Below are positions 6,415 through 6,566 of a stretch of DNA of 6,566 bases, piece after piece. The DNA lies in contig JAIOTL010000077.1 of NCBI GenBank assembly GCA_021106775.1, positions 1 to 6,566 of the forward strand, given 5' to 3'. Under the pieces are notes generated by a model. That model ran no database searches and was not told where the DNA came from. It saw only the letters and a list, made by a program, of their open reading frames with translations. A program made the position numbers and the translations under genes. The stretch comes from Planctomycetota bacterium. GTDB lineage: Bacteria; Planctomycetota; UBA8742; SKZP01; JAIOTL01. The stretch's first letter is position 1; the number at the start of each line of letters is the position of its first letter.

Positions 6415-6566
6415 ATGCCTCGTATTGTTGGTATCGACATACCGAACGAGAAAAAAGTATGGATCAGCCTGAGCTATATCCAGGGTATCGGACGCACAAC
6501 ATCCATTAAAATGCTCAAAGAATTGGGCATTGATGGCGACAAACGCTCGAAAGACCTGACCGAAGA
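6415..6566 (+). CDS. rpsM: Small ribosomal subunit protein uS13 (N-terminal part; continues past window)
   Basis: The first 50 codons are seen, starting [19 protein letters not shown] and including [11 protein letters not shown], the conserved S13 segment (Y-GIGR-TS), then [15 protein letters not shown]13 sits in the head of the small subunit and contacts 16S rRNA, S19 and the large subunit. The start is well defined: AAGGAG at 6403-6408 lies six bases upstream of ATG. The gene is open to the window edge and appears intact. In most bacteria it is followed by rpsK, rpsD, rpoA and rplQ, which would be expected just outside. Its long leader is described separately. Confidence 0.97.
   Translation, partial: MPRIVGIDIPNEKKVWISLSYIQGIGRTTSIKMLKELGIDGDKRSKDLTE

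Noticed and set aside
6318..6509. 63-codon plus-strand ORF overlapping the start of rpsM
   Set aside because: It is out of frame with the certain rpsM start and covers the structured leader; the product looks random.
1..6566. CRISPR array, tRNA, transposon ends or attachment site
   Set aside because: I found no regular spaced direct repeats outside the propeller gene, no tRNA-like cloverleaf, and no paired terminal inverted repeats.

Overview
The window is moderately AT-rich bacterial DNA. It ends in a conserved ribosomal-protein locus (rpmJ, then the start of rpsM). L36 has an intact bacterial zinc-ribbon pattern, and both r-protein genes have strong GGAG-type Shine-Dalgarno sites. The other three genes are accessory: a polytopic membrane protein, a large exported multidomain protein and an FGE-sulfatase-fold protein. 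Such proteins are common in deep-branching, environmental Gram-negative-type lineages. I cannot name a phylum from the sequence alone.

Layout. 1-1342 (minus) is the N-terminal 447 codons of a roughly ten-helix membrane protein whose end lies outside the window. 1343-1558 is a divergent intergenic region with an 8-bp-stem hairpin in the presumed leader of the minus-strand gene and an A/T-rich palindrome. 1559-4126 (plus) encodes an exported 855-residue protein made of a signal peptide, a six-repeat arylsulfotransferase/NHL-like beta-propeller, a helical linker, a carboxypeptidase-regulatory-like Ig domain and a degenerate transglutaminase-like core. 4127-4155 is a 29-nt convergent gap with no convincing terminator. 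4156-5883 (minus) encodes a probably cytoplasmic FGE-sulfatase/C-type-lectin-fold protein with a roughly 250-residue insertion and no catalytic cysteine pair. 5884-6118 is an AT-rich divergent promoter region. 6119-6232 is rpmJ. 6233-6414 is an unusually long rpmJ-rpsM spacer with alternative hairpins and a possible pseudoknot over the rpsM ribosome-binding site. 6415-6566 is the first 50 codons of rpsM.

The first three genes do not form one operon: gene 1 and gene 2 diverge, and gene 2 and gene 3 converge. They are not an obvious pathway. The points most worth following are: (1) the propeller protein has Ser-Gln-Asp where active transglutaminases have Cys-His-Asp; (2) its propeller blades are near-identical at DNA level in a nested 3/6 and 4/5 pattern; (3) the FGE-fold protein has a large unrecognised insert and has lost the FGE cysteines; (4) the rpsM leader resembles, in architecture only, the S4-controlled alpha-operon leader. 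No CRISPR array, tRNA, rRNA, transposase or phage gene is visible.
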